Shown piece after piece: positions 34,221-43,233 of a DNA stretch of 64,000 bases; positions within the stretch are counted from its first letter, which is position 1, and each line of letters opens with the position of its first letter. The stretch is taken from positions 1,488,001 to 1,552,000 of the forward strand of contig NZ_CP062159.1 of the NCBI RefSeq assembly GCF_014844035.1, in the 5' to 3' direction. The DNA is from Flavobacterium sp. MDT1-60 (GTDB lineage: Bacteria > Bacteroidota > Bacteroidia > Flavobacteriales > Flavobacteriaceae). The position numbers were made by a program, and so were the translations under genes. The notes beneath the pieces are model-generated. The model saw only the letters and a list, made by a program, of their open reading frames with translations. It was not told the origin of the DNA and did no database searches.

Positions 34221-36104
34221 TTATTTAATCATTTCGAAACTTCTTTTTACAAAAGCCGTCAAAGCTTCACCTTTTAGTAGGTTTTGCGATAACTTCGCTA
34301 AGTCTAAAGCTTGTTTTACCAAGTGTTCCTGATGTGTTTTGTCCTCTGTATTTAAGATACTTGTTGCTAAATCAGAATTTGTATTTACAACTAAATTGTA
34401 CATTTCCGGCATATTACCCATTCCGAACATTCCGCCGCCGCCTGACTGACTCATTTCTTTCATTCTACGCATAAATTCTGGTTGCGTGATAATGAATGGA
34501 GCAGCCTGACTATCCATAGCTTCCAATTGTACAGAATATGCTTTTGGAATGTAAGCTTCTAATGAAGTTTTTAATGTCTCTTTTTCTTCATCAGATAATT
34601 TAGAAATTGTGTTTTCGTCTTTTTTGATTAAGTTATCAATATGATCAGAATCTACACGAACGAAAGTTACCTCTTTATTATCGCCTTCAATTTTTTGAAT
34701 CAAATGTGAGATAATCGGAGAATCTAAAAGTAAAACTTCGTATCCTTTTTCTTTTGCTGTTTCAATATAAGAGTGCTGTGCATCTTTATTTCCGGCATAC
34801 AGCACTACCAATTTTCCGTCTTTATCTGTTTGGTTTTCTTTTAATTTTTCTTTTAATTCTTCAAGGGTAAAGTAAGTGTCATCTACAGTTGGATACAATA
34901 CAAATGCACCTGCTTTTTCGTAGAATTTATCTTCAGAAAGCATTCCGTATTCTAGAACGATTTTAATGTCATTCCATTTTGCTTCAAAATCAGCACGATT
35001 TTCATTGAATAAAGCTTTTAGTTTATCGGCAACTTTACGAGTAATGTAGTTTGAGATTTTCTTCACTGCACCGTCCGCTTGTAAACCTGAACGAGAAACA
35101 TTCAAAGGAATATCCGGAGAATCAATCACACCTTTTAACATAGTCAAGAATTCAGGTACAATTCCTTCTACATTATCCGTAACATAAACCTGGTTTTGGT
35201 ACAATTGAATTTTATCTTTCTGAATTTGCATATCTGTACCCAATTTCGGGAAATACAAAATTCCGGTTAAGTTGAAAGGATAATCTACATTTAAATGAAT
35301 GTTGAATAACGGCTCTTCAAATTGCATTGGATACAATTCTCTGTAGAAGTTTTTGTAATCTTCCTCAGATAATTCAGTTGGTTGTTTTGTCCATGCCGGG
35401 TTTGGATTGTTGATGATGTTGTCAATTTCAACAGTTTCATTAATGTAGTCTTCAGGAGCATCTTCCGGTTTTGGAAGTGTTTCTGTTTTTGTTCCGAATT
35501 TAATCGGAATAGGCATAAATTTGTTGTACTTGTTTAATAAACCAGCAATTTTTGAATCTTCTAAAAATTCAAGAGAATCTTCTGCAATGTGAAGAATGAT
35601 TTCAGTACCACGTGAAGTTTTGTCAGCTGGCTCTAAAGTAAATTCAGGGCTACCGTCACAAGTCCAGTGCGCAGCTGGCTCCTCTTTGTATGATTTTGTA
35701 ATGATTTCTACTTTTTCAGCAACCATAAAGGCTGAATAGAAACCAAGGCCAAAATGACCAATAATTCCAGAATCTTTAGCAGAATCTTTGTATTTATCAA
35801 GGAATTCTTCAGCTCCGGAAAAAGCAACCTGGTTGATGTATTTTTCTACTTCATCAGCAGTCATTCCCAGACCCTGGTCGATAATATGGATTTTTTTTCC
35901 TTCTTTATCAACTTTAATTTCGATAACCGGATTCCCGTATTCAACTTTAGCTTCGCCAATGCTAATAAGGTGTTTTAATTTTAAAGTAGCATCGGTTCCG
36001 TTTGAAACCAGCTCACGCAAGAAAATTTCGTGATCGCTGTATAAGAACTTTTTGATTAAGGGAAAGATGTTTTCTACTGAAACATTAATTTTACCTGTTG
36101 TCAT
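34221..36104 (-). CDS. htpG: Molecular chaperone HtpG (Hsp90)
   Basis: A 627-residue Hsp90. The N-terminal ATPase domain has FLRELVSNGTDATLKLKHL (helix with catalytic Glu and Asn), DQGLGMTADEV and GHFGLGFYSAFMVA (GHKL fold). The middle domain has the conserved SPDIPLNVSRSGLQ with the arginine that contacts ATP, and the C-terminal dimer domain follows with MFGMGNMPEMY. It folds client proteins in the cytoplasm. Length and domains are standard for bacteria. It is monocistronic with its own terminator. Confidence 0.96.
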   Translation of the reverse strand: MTTGKINVSVENIFPLIKKFLYSDHEIFLRELVSNGTDATLKLKHLISIGEAKVEYGNPVIEIKVDKEGKKIHIIDQGLGMTADEVEKYINQVAFSGAEEFLDKYKDSAKDSGIIGHFGLGFYSAFMVAEKVEIITKSYKEEPAAHWTCDGSPEFTLEPADKTSRGTEIILHIAEDSLEFLEDSKIAGLLNKYNKFMPIPIKFGTKTETLPKPEDAPEDYINETVEIDNIINNPNPAWTKQPTELSEEDYKNFYRELYPMQFEEPLFNIHLNVDYPFNLTGILYFPKLGTDMQIQKDKIQLYQNQVYVTDNVEGIVPEFLTMLKGVIDSPDIPLNVSRSGLQADGAVKKISNYITRKVADKLKALFNENRADFEAKWNDIKIVLEYGMLSEDKFYEKAGAFVLYPTVDDTYFTLEELKEKLKENQTDKDGKLVVLYAGNKDAQHSYIETAKEKGYEVLLLDSPIISHLIQKIEGDNKEVTFVRVDSDHIDNLIKKDENTISKLSDEEKETLKTSLEAYIPKAYSVQLEAMDSQAAPFIITQPEFMRRMKEMSQSGGGGMFGMGNMPEMYNLVVNTNSDLATSILNTEDKTHQEHLVKQALDLAKLSQNLLKGEALTAFVKRSFEMIK

Positions 36105-36223
36105 ATTTTTAATTTTTTAGTTTAATGTGATGATTCTCATTCCTTCAAATAGAATACCAATTGTTTTTGGGTGACAAAATGACCGAAGTGTTAATTTTGA
36201 AAGAAAATAATTAGATTTTGGAA

Positions 36224-36253
36224 CTGTTAATATTTCAATGAATCGTATATTTG
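36224..36253 (+). promoter_or_regulatory. Promoter of lipocalin-like lipoprotein gene
   Basis: CTG (36224-36226, one change from TTG), 19 bases, TATATTTG (36246-36253). Confidence 0.6.
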
Positions 36254-36303
36254 TGGTACACTAATTGCTAAAGGTGTAAGTATTAACTTAAAAAATGTAC
36301 AAA

Positions 36304-36807
36304 ATGAAGAAAATTCTTTTCATTTGCATGATCGCCACGATGGTATTCGCGTGTAAATCAGCTTCGTCTACAACAGCTTCAACAGAAGCACCAACGCTTT
36401 CGACTAAACTTGACAAATCGACTCAAGTAGCGCTTAAAGGAAACTGGATTCTTACCAATGTATCTTATCCAGGTTCAGATTATATTAAAGTAACATCATT
36501 TGATCTTGCTGATTCAAAATGTTTTATTGGCAGTACATGGAATTTTATTTCTAATAATAATAAAGGTACTATGACTTTAAACGCTCCAAGCTGTACAGCA
36601 TTTACTTCTCCAATAGTATGGAGTATTAATAACCAGGGGCTTTTAGTACTTAAAATTGTTAATCCTGGAACAAAATCGAAAAACGTTAAGGAAGGTTATT
36701 TACTAAAAGTTGCAGGTGTAACTGACAACTCTTTTGAGTTAATAGACAACATTAATGTAGGTGGACAAACTAAAGATGTTACTTACCAATTTCAAAGAGC
36801 CAATTAA
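36304..36807 (+). CDS. Lipocalin-like lipoprotein
   Basis: A 167-residue lipoprotein from ATG 36304 (MKKILFICMIATMVFAC); ATG 36295 would add three residues and cannot be excluded. The lipobox is VFACKS. The mature part, KGNWILTNVSYPG and GSTWNFISNNNKGTMTL, resembles the lipocalin-like family of Bacteroidota, small beta-barrel envelope proteins. An OmpA-family lipoprotein gene follows after 18 bases, so the two probably share a transcript. Function unknown. Confidence 0.78.
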   Translation: MKKILFICMIATMVFACKSASSTTASTEAPTLSTKLDKSTQVALKGNWILTNVSYPGSDYIKVTSFDLADSKCFIGSTWNFISNNNKGTMTLNAPSCTAFTSPIVWSINNQGLLVLKIVNPGTKSKNVKEGYLLKVAGVTDNSFELIDNINVGGQTKDVTYQFQRAN

Positions 36808-36825
36808 TATTTAAAATATATACAC

Positions 36826-37521
36826 ATGAAAAAGATAACAGTTTTAGGGTTGAGTAGTCTACTTGTATTAGTTAGTTTTTTTGCAAGCTGCGATTCAGTT
36901 AAAAATGCAAATAACACACAAAAAGGAGCCGGAATCGGAGTAGTTGCCGGTGGTCTTATTGGTGGTATTTTAGGAAATAATTTAGGAAAAGGCGGAAACG
37001 CTGCTTTAGGTGCTGCAATTGGTGCTGCCGTTGGTGGTGGAACCGGAGCACTTATTGGAAACAAAATGGATAAACAAGCTCGTGAAATTGATCAGGCGCT
37101 TCCAGGTGCTGATGTTGAAAGAGTTGGTGAAGGAATTCACTTGACTTTGAACGAAAATGCAGTTCGTTTTGATACTAATAAATCAACTTTAACTCCAACA
37201 GCAAAAGCAAATTTAGATAAATTAGTTCCTGTATTTACTGATTATGGTGATACTGATATTCAAATTTTCGGTTACACAGATAATACTGGAAAACCAGAAT
37301 ATAATTTAACACTTTCAGGACAAAGAGCAGCATCTGTTCAAGCATATTTAGTTTCAAAAGGATTAAAATCAAGCCGTTTTAAAACTTCTGGTTTAGGAAT
37401 TGCTGACCCTATTGCAACTAATGATTCTGCTGAAGGAAGAGCTCAAAACCGTCGTGTCGAATTTGCTATTACAGCAAATGACAAAATGGTAAATGATGCT
37501 AAATCTGAAGCTGGAAAATAG
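36826..37521 (+). CDS. OmpA-family lipoprotein with glycine zipper
   Basis: A 231-residue lipoprotein with lipobox FFASCDS. Residues about 35-80 form a glycine-zipper segment (GLIGGILGNNLGKGG, GAAIGAAVGGGTGALIG), which can insert in or lie along membranes. The C-terminal OmpA domain (about 100-220) has the peptidoglycan-binding FGYTDNTGKPEYNLTLSGQR and RAQNRRVEF. The layout matches YiaD/Pal-like proteins that tether the outer membrane to peptidoglycan. It shares the promoter of the upstream lipocalin gene and ends before a terminator. Confidence 0.9.
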   Translation: MKKITVLGLSSLLVLVSFFASCDSVKNANNTQKGAGIGVVAGGLIGGILGNNLGKGGNAALGAAIGAAVGGGTGALIGNKMDKQAREIDQALPGADVERVGEGIHLTLNENAVRFDTNKSTLTPTAKANLDKLVPVFTDYGDTDIQIFGYTDNTGKPEYNLTLSGQRAASVQAYLVSKGLKSSRFKTSGLGIADPIATNDSAEGRAQNRRVEFAITANDKMVNDAKSEAGK

Positions 37522-37543
37522 TTTCAATACAATAAAAAATTTT

Positions 37544-37578
37544 AAAAGCTGTTTCTTAATTGAAGCAGCTTTTTTTTT
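37544..37578 (+). terminator. Terminator after OmpA-family gene
   Basis: AAAAGCTG and CAGCTTTT form the stem, followed by eight T. Confidence 0.8.
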
Positions 37579-37607
37579 GACTTTAGGATTTAAACATTGT
37601 AAATTTG
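37577..37607 (+). promoter_or_regulatory. Promoter of ABC ATPase gene
   Basis: TTG (37577-37579), 20 bases, TAAATTTG (37600-37607). An upstream TTG that could extend the coding frame lies inside the -7 box, so the gene is started at ATG 37626. Confidence 0.55.
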
Positions 37608-37625
37608 GACTTTCAAATACAACCC

Positions 37626-38576
37626 ATGCTCGACATTCAGAATATTTCTTTCTCGTATACCGATAAACCCGTTATTAAAGACGTTTCTTTTACTATAAAT
37701 AAAGGTGAAAACATTGCTATTATTGGCGAAAGTGGCTGCGGAAAAAGTACGCTTCTTAAATTAATGTACGGCTTATATGATTTAGATGAAGGCAAGATTT
37801 TTTATAACGAAAAACCAATTTTAGGTCCAAAATACAATTTGATTCCCGGAATGCCATACATGAAATACCTGGCTCAGGATTTTGATTTGTCTCCATTTGA
37901 AACAGTAGCTGAAAATGTTGGAAAGTTTCTTTCGAATGGTTTTGCCAATATGAAAAAACTCCGTGTGCAGGAATTATTGGAGATGGTAGAAATGGAGCAG
38001 TTTTCTAATGTAAAAGCTAAATTTCTAAGTGGAGGACAACAACAACGTGTAGCTTTGGTAAGGGTTTTGGCTTTAGAACCGGAAGTGATTTTGCTTGACG
38101 AACCTTTTAGCCAAATTGATGCTTTCCGTAAAAATGCCTTACGCCGAAATTTGTTCCGATATTTAAAGCAAAAGGGAATTACTTGTATTATTGCAACTCA
38201 TGATAGTACAGATGCATTATCGTTTGCTGATGAAGCAATTGTAATGAGAAATGGCGAAATTATCGTAAAAGATAATCCAACAAAGATTTACGAAGATCCT
38301 GAAACTAAATATGTCGCTTCGTTGTTTGGTGAAGTAAATGAAATACCAACTCATTTATTGCTTGATTATGAAGATGAAACTCATAAGACATTGGTTTATC
38401 CGCATCAGCTTAAAATGCTTACGGAATCTAAATTACCGGTAAAAATCAGAAGAACTTATTTTAGGGGGAATCATTATCTGATCGAAACGGTTTATAAAAG
38501 GCAATTGATCTTTTTTGAAAGCGAAATTGATCTGCCTTTAGAACAGGAAATTTGTTTAGGATTAAATTACCTGTAA
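37626..38576 (+). CDS. ABC transporter ATP-binding protein with C-terminal TOBE-like domain (orphan)
   Basis: A 316-residue ATPase. Walker A is GESGCGKSTLL (about 35-45), signature LSGGQQQRVALVRVLALEP near 140, Walker B VILLDEPFSQID near 160. The last ~80 residues (LVYPHQLKMLTES onward) resemble the TOBE regulatory domain of PotA/FbpC-type importers. No permease or binding-protein gene is next to it. The partner must be elsewhere. Substrate cannot be inferred. The gene stands alone between two terminators. Confidence 0.85.
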   Translation: MLDIQNISFSYTDKPVIKDVSFTINKGENIAIIGESGCGKSTLLKLMYGLYDLDEGKIFYNEKPILGPKYNLIPGMPYMKYLAQDFDLSPFETVAENVGKFLSNGFANMKKLRVQELLEMVEMEQFSNVKAKFLSGGQQQRVALVRVLALEPEVILLDEPFSQIDAFRKNALRRNLFRYLKQKGITCIIATHDSTDALSFADEAIVMRNGEIIVKDNPTKIYEDPETKYVASLFGEVNEIPTHLLLDYEDETHKTLVYPHQLKMLTESKLPVKIRRTYFRGNHYLIETVYKRQLIFFESEIDLPLEQEICLGLNYL

Positions 38577-38630
38577 TCAGAAGATGAGAAAATGTGCCAA
38601 TTTGATAATTTACTGACTTTTAAAAATAGT

Positions 38631-38663
38631 AAACCCGACAAGTTTTAGAAACCTGTCGGGTTT
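38631..38663. terminator. Bidirectional terminator between convergent genes
   Basis: AAACCCGACA (38631-38640) pairs with TGTCGGGTTT (38654-38663), with T-rich flank on both strands. Confidence 0.8.
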
Positions 38664-38688
38664 GTTTTTATAATACTTTATTGATTAC

Positions 38689-41100
38689 CTAGTTTTTCAA
38701 GTACTTCTCTAAAAACTGATCTTGTTCCCAAAGTAGATGTAAAATGTTTTCTTTGGCAACATAACTATGCGCTTCTTTAGGTAAAATTACTATTCTTGCA
38801 TTAGCTCCTAAACCTTTTAAGGCCTGGAAATAGCGCTCTGTTTGCAAAGTAAAAGTTCCTGGATTATTATCCGCTTCACCGTGAACCAATAAAATTGGAG
38901 TTTTCATTTTGTCAGCATTCATAAAAGGTGACATTGTATTGTAAACTTCAGGAACTTCCCAGTAATTACGTTGTTCTGTTTGGAAACCGAAAGGCGTCAA
39001 TGTTCTGTTATAAGCGCCACTTCTCGCAATTCCACACGCAAACAGATTAGAATGTGATAATAAATTTGCAGTCATAAAAGCACCGTATGAATGACCACCA
39101 ACTGCCACTTTTTTACGATTAATATATCCTAAAGCATCAACGGCATCAATTGCAGCGGCTGCATTATCGACCAATTGAGAAATGAAATTGTCATTTGGCT
39201 CTGTTGTTCCTTCTCCAATAATAGGAAAAGCGGCATCGTCTAAAACTACATATCCTTTAGTTACCCAATAAACGAAAGATCCGTAATAAGGAAAAGTAAA
39301 TTCATTTGAGTTTTGAGTTGATTGTCCAGCACTGTTTTTGTCTTTATATTCTGCCGGATAAGCCCAGATTAATAATGGCAATTTCTCTTTTTTTATTTTG
39401 TCATAACCTGCAGGCAAATATAAAGTCCCGGATAATTCAACGCCGTCTTTACGTTTGTATTTGATTACTTCTTTGCTAACATTTTTAATGCTTTCAAACG
39501 GATTTTTGAAAGTGGTTATGGGTGTCAGGCTGTTTTGTTTTTTAATATTTCTGAAATAGTAATTCGGATACTCATTCTTTGATTGAATCTGAACTAAAAC
39601 TTTACCTGATTTAAAATCTTCAATTTCTAATAAATCTTCTTTTTTATCTTTATAAGGTGAAGTATAAATACGTTTTGACTGATATGTTTTTAAATTGAAT
39701 TGATCAATAAAAGGAAATTGACCTTCTTTGGTATAACCATCTCCAATACGATAGGCATTGTCATTTTCGATTGCTAAAACATATTTATTGTATTCGTTTT
39801 TCTTAGTTTCAAAAATACCAGGATCTGAATATACATCCTGAGAATTTCTGTCTGTAATTACTTTTGCCTGTTGCGAAGGATTTGACGGATTTATTATATA
39901 TGTTTTGGTGTTACGAGTGTCGTACCATTGATCAGAAACAATTGAGATATTGTCATTCCCCCAAATAATATCACTAAAACGTTGAGGTGTTTTCACTAAA
40001 GAAGTTGCATCGTTTGTAAAGGGAGCATCCCAAAGAAAAACCTCATCTCTGAAATCAACTTTATTAGCAGGATCTCCTTCGTCTAAAGCTACAGCATAAT
40101 ATAAAGTTGCCGGCTTGTCTGTTCTCCACGCCATTTCTCTTTTTCCTTTTCTAACCGCCATGAAACCTTTAGGAATCACCTCGTTTAACGGAACTTCGTT
40201 TACCGTTTTGATTTCTTTTCCTCTTGCATCATAAACGATGGTTTTAGAAGGGAATCTGTACAAGGGAACCACATATGAAAATGGTTTCTGAATCGTAGTT
40301 AGCATAACATAATTTCCATAAGGAGAAATTTTTTCACCGAAATACATAGCTGCATCTTTAAATAAGCTTGCAGTTCCATTTAGATTTACTTTGTATAATT
40401 CAGATGTGGTAATGTTCTCAAAGTTGATCTCATCATTCTGATTTTTTAGCATATCAGGATAAGTTCTATTTTGAGATTTTGTTCCTGATGTGTTTGAGAT
40501 AATCGGTCCGGTTGGCAAATCTTTATTGGAATCTAATAATGGTTTTCTGTTTTTGGGAAGCATTTTTACCAAAATAGTTTCATTGTCTAAAAACCAACTA
40601 AACGGACTTCCTAAATTGGCGTTTACAGTTGCTTCTGTAAGTTTTGTGGCTTGTGCTGATGCAACATCCAAAACCCAAAGTTCAACACCAGAAGCTGTAG
40701 TGTGAGAGAATGCTATTTTTTTGTCATTTGGAGACCAAAGAATATTGCTTATTTTAGGATTGTCTGGTAATCCGGCAACTTGTATCTCTTCTTTACCGTT
40801 TACTTTTCTAACTTTTAAATTATTCAGATACGTTACCGTGCTCGAAATATTAGTTATCGGATTAATTCTCAAACCTCCCAAACGAAGCTCTTCCTGATTT
40901 AAGTCATCCAGTGTTTTGTATGTGTTTCTATACATGAACAACATGTATTCTTTTTTTGTATCCATAGATACTGTCGGAGCCCTTTCATAATCGGCCAAAT
41001 CTAAGATAGATTTAGAGGGTTTTTGATAGGTTAAATTTTCTTGTGCAAAAGCAAAAAAGCCAATGTTTAAGAATAATAATAGCGTAACCTTTAATTTCAT
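38689..41100 (-). CDS. S9 family prolyl oligopeptidase-type serine peptidase, exported
   Basis: An 803-residue protein with signal peptide (about 1-20, FFAFAQ). An N-terminal beta-propeller-like part (about 40-560) is followed by an alpha/beta-hydrolase peptidase domain. Catalytic serine is in VAVGGHSYGAFM near residue 670, the aspartate in LLVHGEADNNPG and the histidine in PKEAHSYVAKEN. Members cut small peptides; this subgroup resembles the glutamyl endopeptidase type found in Bacteroidota. It acts in the periplasm. It has no operon partner. The fold call is firm; the cleavage preference is not. Confidence 0.9.
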   Translation of the reverse strand: MKLKVTLLLFLNIGFFAFAQENLTYQKPSKSILDLADYERAPTVSMDTKKEYMLFMYRNTYKTLDDLNQEELRLGGLRINPITNISSTVTYLNNLKVRKVNGKEEIQVAGLPDNPKISNILWSPNDKKIAFSHTTASGVELWVLDVASAQATKLTEATVNANLGSPFSWFLDNETILVKMLPKNRKPLLDSNKDLPTGPIISNTSGTKSQNRTYPDMLKNQNDEINFENITTSELYKVNLNGTASLFKDAAMYFGEKISPYGNYVMLTTIQKPFSYVVPLYRFPSKTIVYDARGKEIKTVNEVPLNEVIPKGFMAVRKGKREMAWRTDKPATLYYAVALDEGDPANKVDFRDEVFLWDAPFTNDATSLVKTPQRFSDIIWGNDNISIVSDQWYDTRNTKTYIINPSNPSQQAKVITDRNSQDVYSDPGIFETKKNEYNKYVLAIENDNAYRIGDGYTKEGQFPFIDQFNLKTYQSKRIYTSPYKDKKEDLLEIEDFKSGKVLVQIQSKNEYPNYYFRNIKKQNSLTPITTFKNPFESIKNVSKEVIKYKRKDGVELSGTLYLPAGYDKIKKEKLPLLIWAYPAEYKDKNSAGQSTQNSNEFTFPYYGSFVYWVTKGYVVLDDAAFPIIGEGTTEPNDNFISQLVDNAAAAIDAVDALGYINRKKVAVGGHSYGAFMTANLLSHSNLFACGIARSGAYNRTLTPFGFQTEQRNYWEVPEVYNTMSPFMNADKMKTPILLVHGEADNNPGTFTLQTERYFQALKGLGANARIVILPKEAHSYVAKENILHLLWEQDQFLEKYLKN

Positions 41101-41321
41101 AATTGGAATTTTAGGGGTTAAAAAATGGTATTCACATTGTTTGACTAAAGTACTTGAATATTGTTACATTATTTGTTCTGTTTTCATTCTTTTCATGTTT
41201 TTGATGTAAAAACTGGTTTTTCAATCAATAAAAAAACATTATCCAATATATAATTAAACTATATTAAATTGCTAATAACGAAAAAAACAGTAATTTGTAC
41301 GCTTATGTTTTAAAGTATACT

Positions 41322-41329
41322 TAAATTTG
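41322..41329 (+). promoter_or_regulatory. Predicted -7 box (TAAATTTG) of fabH
   Basis: TAAATTTG fits TANNTTTG. No strong TTG at the expected distance. fabH starts 32 bases downstream. Confidence 0.5.
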
Positions 41330-41361
41330 CAATCCAATTTTTTAACAAATAATAAAAGAAT

Positions 41362-42369
41362 ATGTATCATTCAAAAATAGCGGGCTTAGGTTATTATGTT
41401 CCTTCTAATGTTGTGACCAACGATGATTTGTCTAAGTTAATTGATACCAATGACGAATGGATTCAGGAAAGAACCGGAATTCAGGAGCGCAGACATATCA
41501 TTCGTGGAGAAGATACCACAACTTCAATGGGAGTGAAAGCTGCTAAAATTGCAATAGAACGTTCTGGCGTAGCAAAAGAAGATATTGATTTTGTAGTTTT
41601 TGCTACATTAAGCCCGGATTACTATTTTCCAGGCCCCGGAGTTTTAGTGCAACGCGATTTAGGACTAAGAACTGTTGGAGCATTGGATGTTAGAAACCAA
41701 TGTTCTGGTTTTGTTTACGCAATTTCTGTGGCAGATCAATATATTAAAACCGGAATGTATAAAAATATTTTGGTGATTGGTTCTGAGGTACATTCAACCG
41801 GATTGGATATGACAACACGCGGACGTGGAGTGTCGGTAATTTTTGGAGATGGAGCAGGAGCAGCAGTTTTAAGTCGTGAAGAAGATTTGACAAAAGGAAT
41901 TTTATCAACGCATTTGCATTCAGAAGGGCAACATGCTGAAGAGTTAGCTTTGCAGGCACCGGGAATGGGAGCACGTTGGGTAACTGATATCCTTGCTGAT
42001 AACGACCCAAATGACGAAAGTTATTATCCTTATATGAATGGACAATTTGTATTTAAAAATGCAGTGGTTCGTTTTGCTGAGGTAATCAACGAAGGTTTAG
42101 AAGCAAACGGTTTGCAGGTTTCAGACATTGATATGTTGATTCCACATCAGGCGAATTTGAGAATCTCTCAATTCATTCAGAATAAATTCAAATTGACAGA
42201 TGACCAGGTGCATAATAATATTCAGAAATACGGAAACACAACTGCAGCATCTATTCCAATTGCTTTGACAGAAGCTTGGGAACAAGGAAAAATAAAATCT
42301 GGAGATACAGTAGTTTTAGCTGCTTTCGGAAGTGGTTTCACTTGGGCGAGTGCTATTATTAAATGGTAA
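41362..42369 (+). CDS. fabH: 3-oxoacyl-ACP synthase III (KAS III)
   Basis: A 335-residue thiolase-fold enzyme. The catalytic triad is Cys114 (RNQCSGFVYA), His near 262 (PHQANLRI) and Asn near 292 (GNTTAASIP). DEWIQERTGIQERRH is the typical N-terminal motif. It condenses acetyl-CoA (or branched starters) with malonyl-ACP to begin fatty acid chains. The usual plsX/rpmF neighbours are not adjacent here, so this copy may serve a branched-chain or accessory role. It has its own promoter and terminator. Confidence 0.93.
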   Translation: MYHSKIAGLGYYVPSNVVTNDDLSKLIDTNDEWIQERTGIQERRHIIRGEDTTTSMGVKAAKIAIERSGVAKEDIDFVVFATLSPDYYFPGPGVLVQRDLGLRTVGALDVRNQCSGFVYAISVADQYIKTGMYKNILVIGSEVHSTGLDMTTRGRGVSVIFGDGAGAAVLSREEDLTKGILSTHLHSEGQHAEELALQAPGMGARWVTDILADNDPNDESYYPYMNGQFVFKNAVVRFAEVINEGLEANGLQVSDIDMLIPHQANLRISQFIQNKFKLTDDQVHNNIQKYGNTTAASIPIALTEAWEQGKIKSGDTVVLAAFGSGFTWASAIIKW

Positions 42370-42393
42370 TTTAATTCGATTGAAATAATATTT

Positions 42394-42425
42394 AAAACCT
42401 GCTCTGGAAAGAAGCAGGTTTTTTT
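42394..42425 (+). terminator. Terminator after fabH
   Basis: AAAACCTGCT (42394-42403) pairs with AGCAGGTTTT (42413-42422), followed by T. Confidence 0.8.
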
Positions 42426-42471
42426 ATAATTTAGTGGTTTGTATTTTTTGAGAAAATATAATTTAATCAAA

Positions 42472-43143
42472 ATGAAAAAAAATCAACTCGAAATAGCATG
42501 CTTCAATTATGAATCGGCAATAATCGCTCAGGAGAACGGAGCGGACCGAATCGAATTGTGCGATAATATGAATCTTGGCGGAACAACACCTAATCCAATC
42601 CTGGCGGTTAGGGTGCGCGAAAAATTATCCATAAAAATGCATGTAATTATAAGGCCTCGTGGTGGAAATTTTGTTTATACAGATGATGAGTTTGTCGAAA
42701 TGAAACAAGACATCAAACAATTTAAAAAACTCGAAGTAGATGGTTTTGTGTTTGGAATTTTAAAGGAGAATGGAAATGTCAATAAAAGAAGAAATAAAGA
42801 GTTAGTCGATCTGGCTCATCCACTTTCGTGTACGTTTCATCGTGCTTTTGATGTGGTAAAAGATGTCAAAAAATCGCTCAAAGATATTATTGATTGCGGT
42901 TTTAATACTATCCTGACTTCCGGCCAGGGAATAAATGTTGAAGAAGGAATTTTTACTTTAGAGAAGATTCAGAAATGGTCAAAAGACAAAATCGAAATTA
43001 TGCCCGGTGGAGGTTTGCGATCTTCGAATATTAAATTATTACAAGATAAACTGGAACCCACTTTTTATCATTCATCGGCGATTACAGATAATACAGAAAC
43101 TGCAAATCCGGAAGAAATTAAAGAATTGCGAAATTTTTTATAA
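42472..43143 (+). CDS. cutC: CutC family protein (putative copper homeostasis)
   Basis: A 223-residue TIM-barrel protein from ATG 42472 (KKNQLEIACFNYESA); the frame is open to TTG 42439 but without a better start. ADRIELCDNMNLGGTTP and IRPRGGNFVYTDDEF are CutC motifs, as are TFHRAFDV and LTSGQG. The family was linked to copper tolerance in E. coli, though its biochemical activity is unclear. Single gene with a terminator. Confidence 0.9.
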   Translation: MKKNQLEIACFNYESAIIAQENGADRIELCDNMNLGGTTPNPILAVRVREKLSIKMHVIIRPRGGNFVYTDDEFVEMKQDIKQFKKLEVDGFVFGILKENGNVNKRRNKELVDLAHPLSCTFHRAFDVVKDVKKSLKDIIDCGFNTILTSGQGINVEEGIFTLEKIQKWSKDKIEIMPGGGLRSSNIKLLQDKLEPTFYHSSAITDNTETANPEEIKELRNFL

Positions 43144-43158
43144 TCCCTTTATAAAATA

Positions 43159-43196
43159 GAAAAGCCTGGAGTTGGCATACTCCAGGCTTTTCTTTT
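43159..43196. terminator. Bidirectional terminator between cutC and outer-membrane receptor
   Basis: GAAAAGCCTGGAGT (43159-43172) pairs perfectly with ACTCCAGGCTTTTC (43179-43192). T-rich on both strands. Confidence 0.85.
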
Positions 43197-43233
43197 CTAC
43201 AAGAACTATTAAAATCGACTAATAAAAGTGGGA

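Noticed and set aside
37605..37625. N-terminal extension of the ABC ATPase to TTG 37605
   Set aside because: The TTG is part of the TAAATTTG -7 box; ATG 37626 starts at the conserved beta strand.
41100..41321. Possible small RNA in the gap before fabH
   Set aside because: AT-rich, no hairpin followed by T run, no promoter other than the one for fabH.
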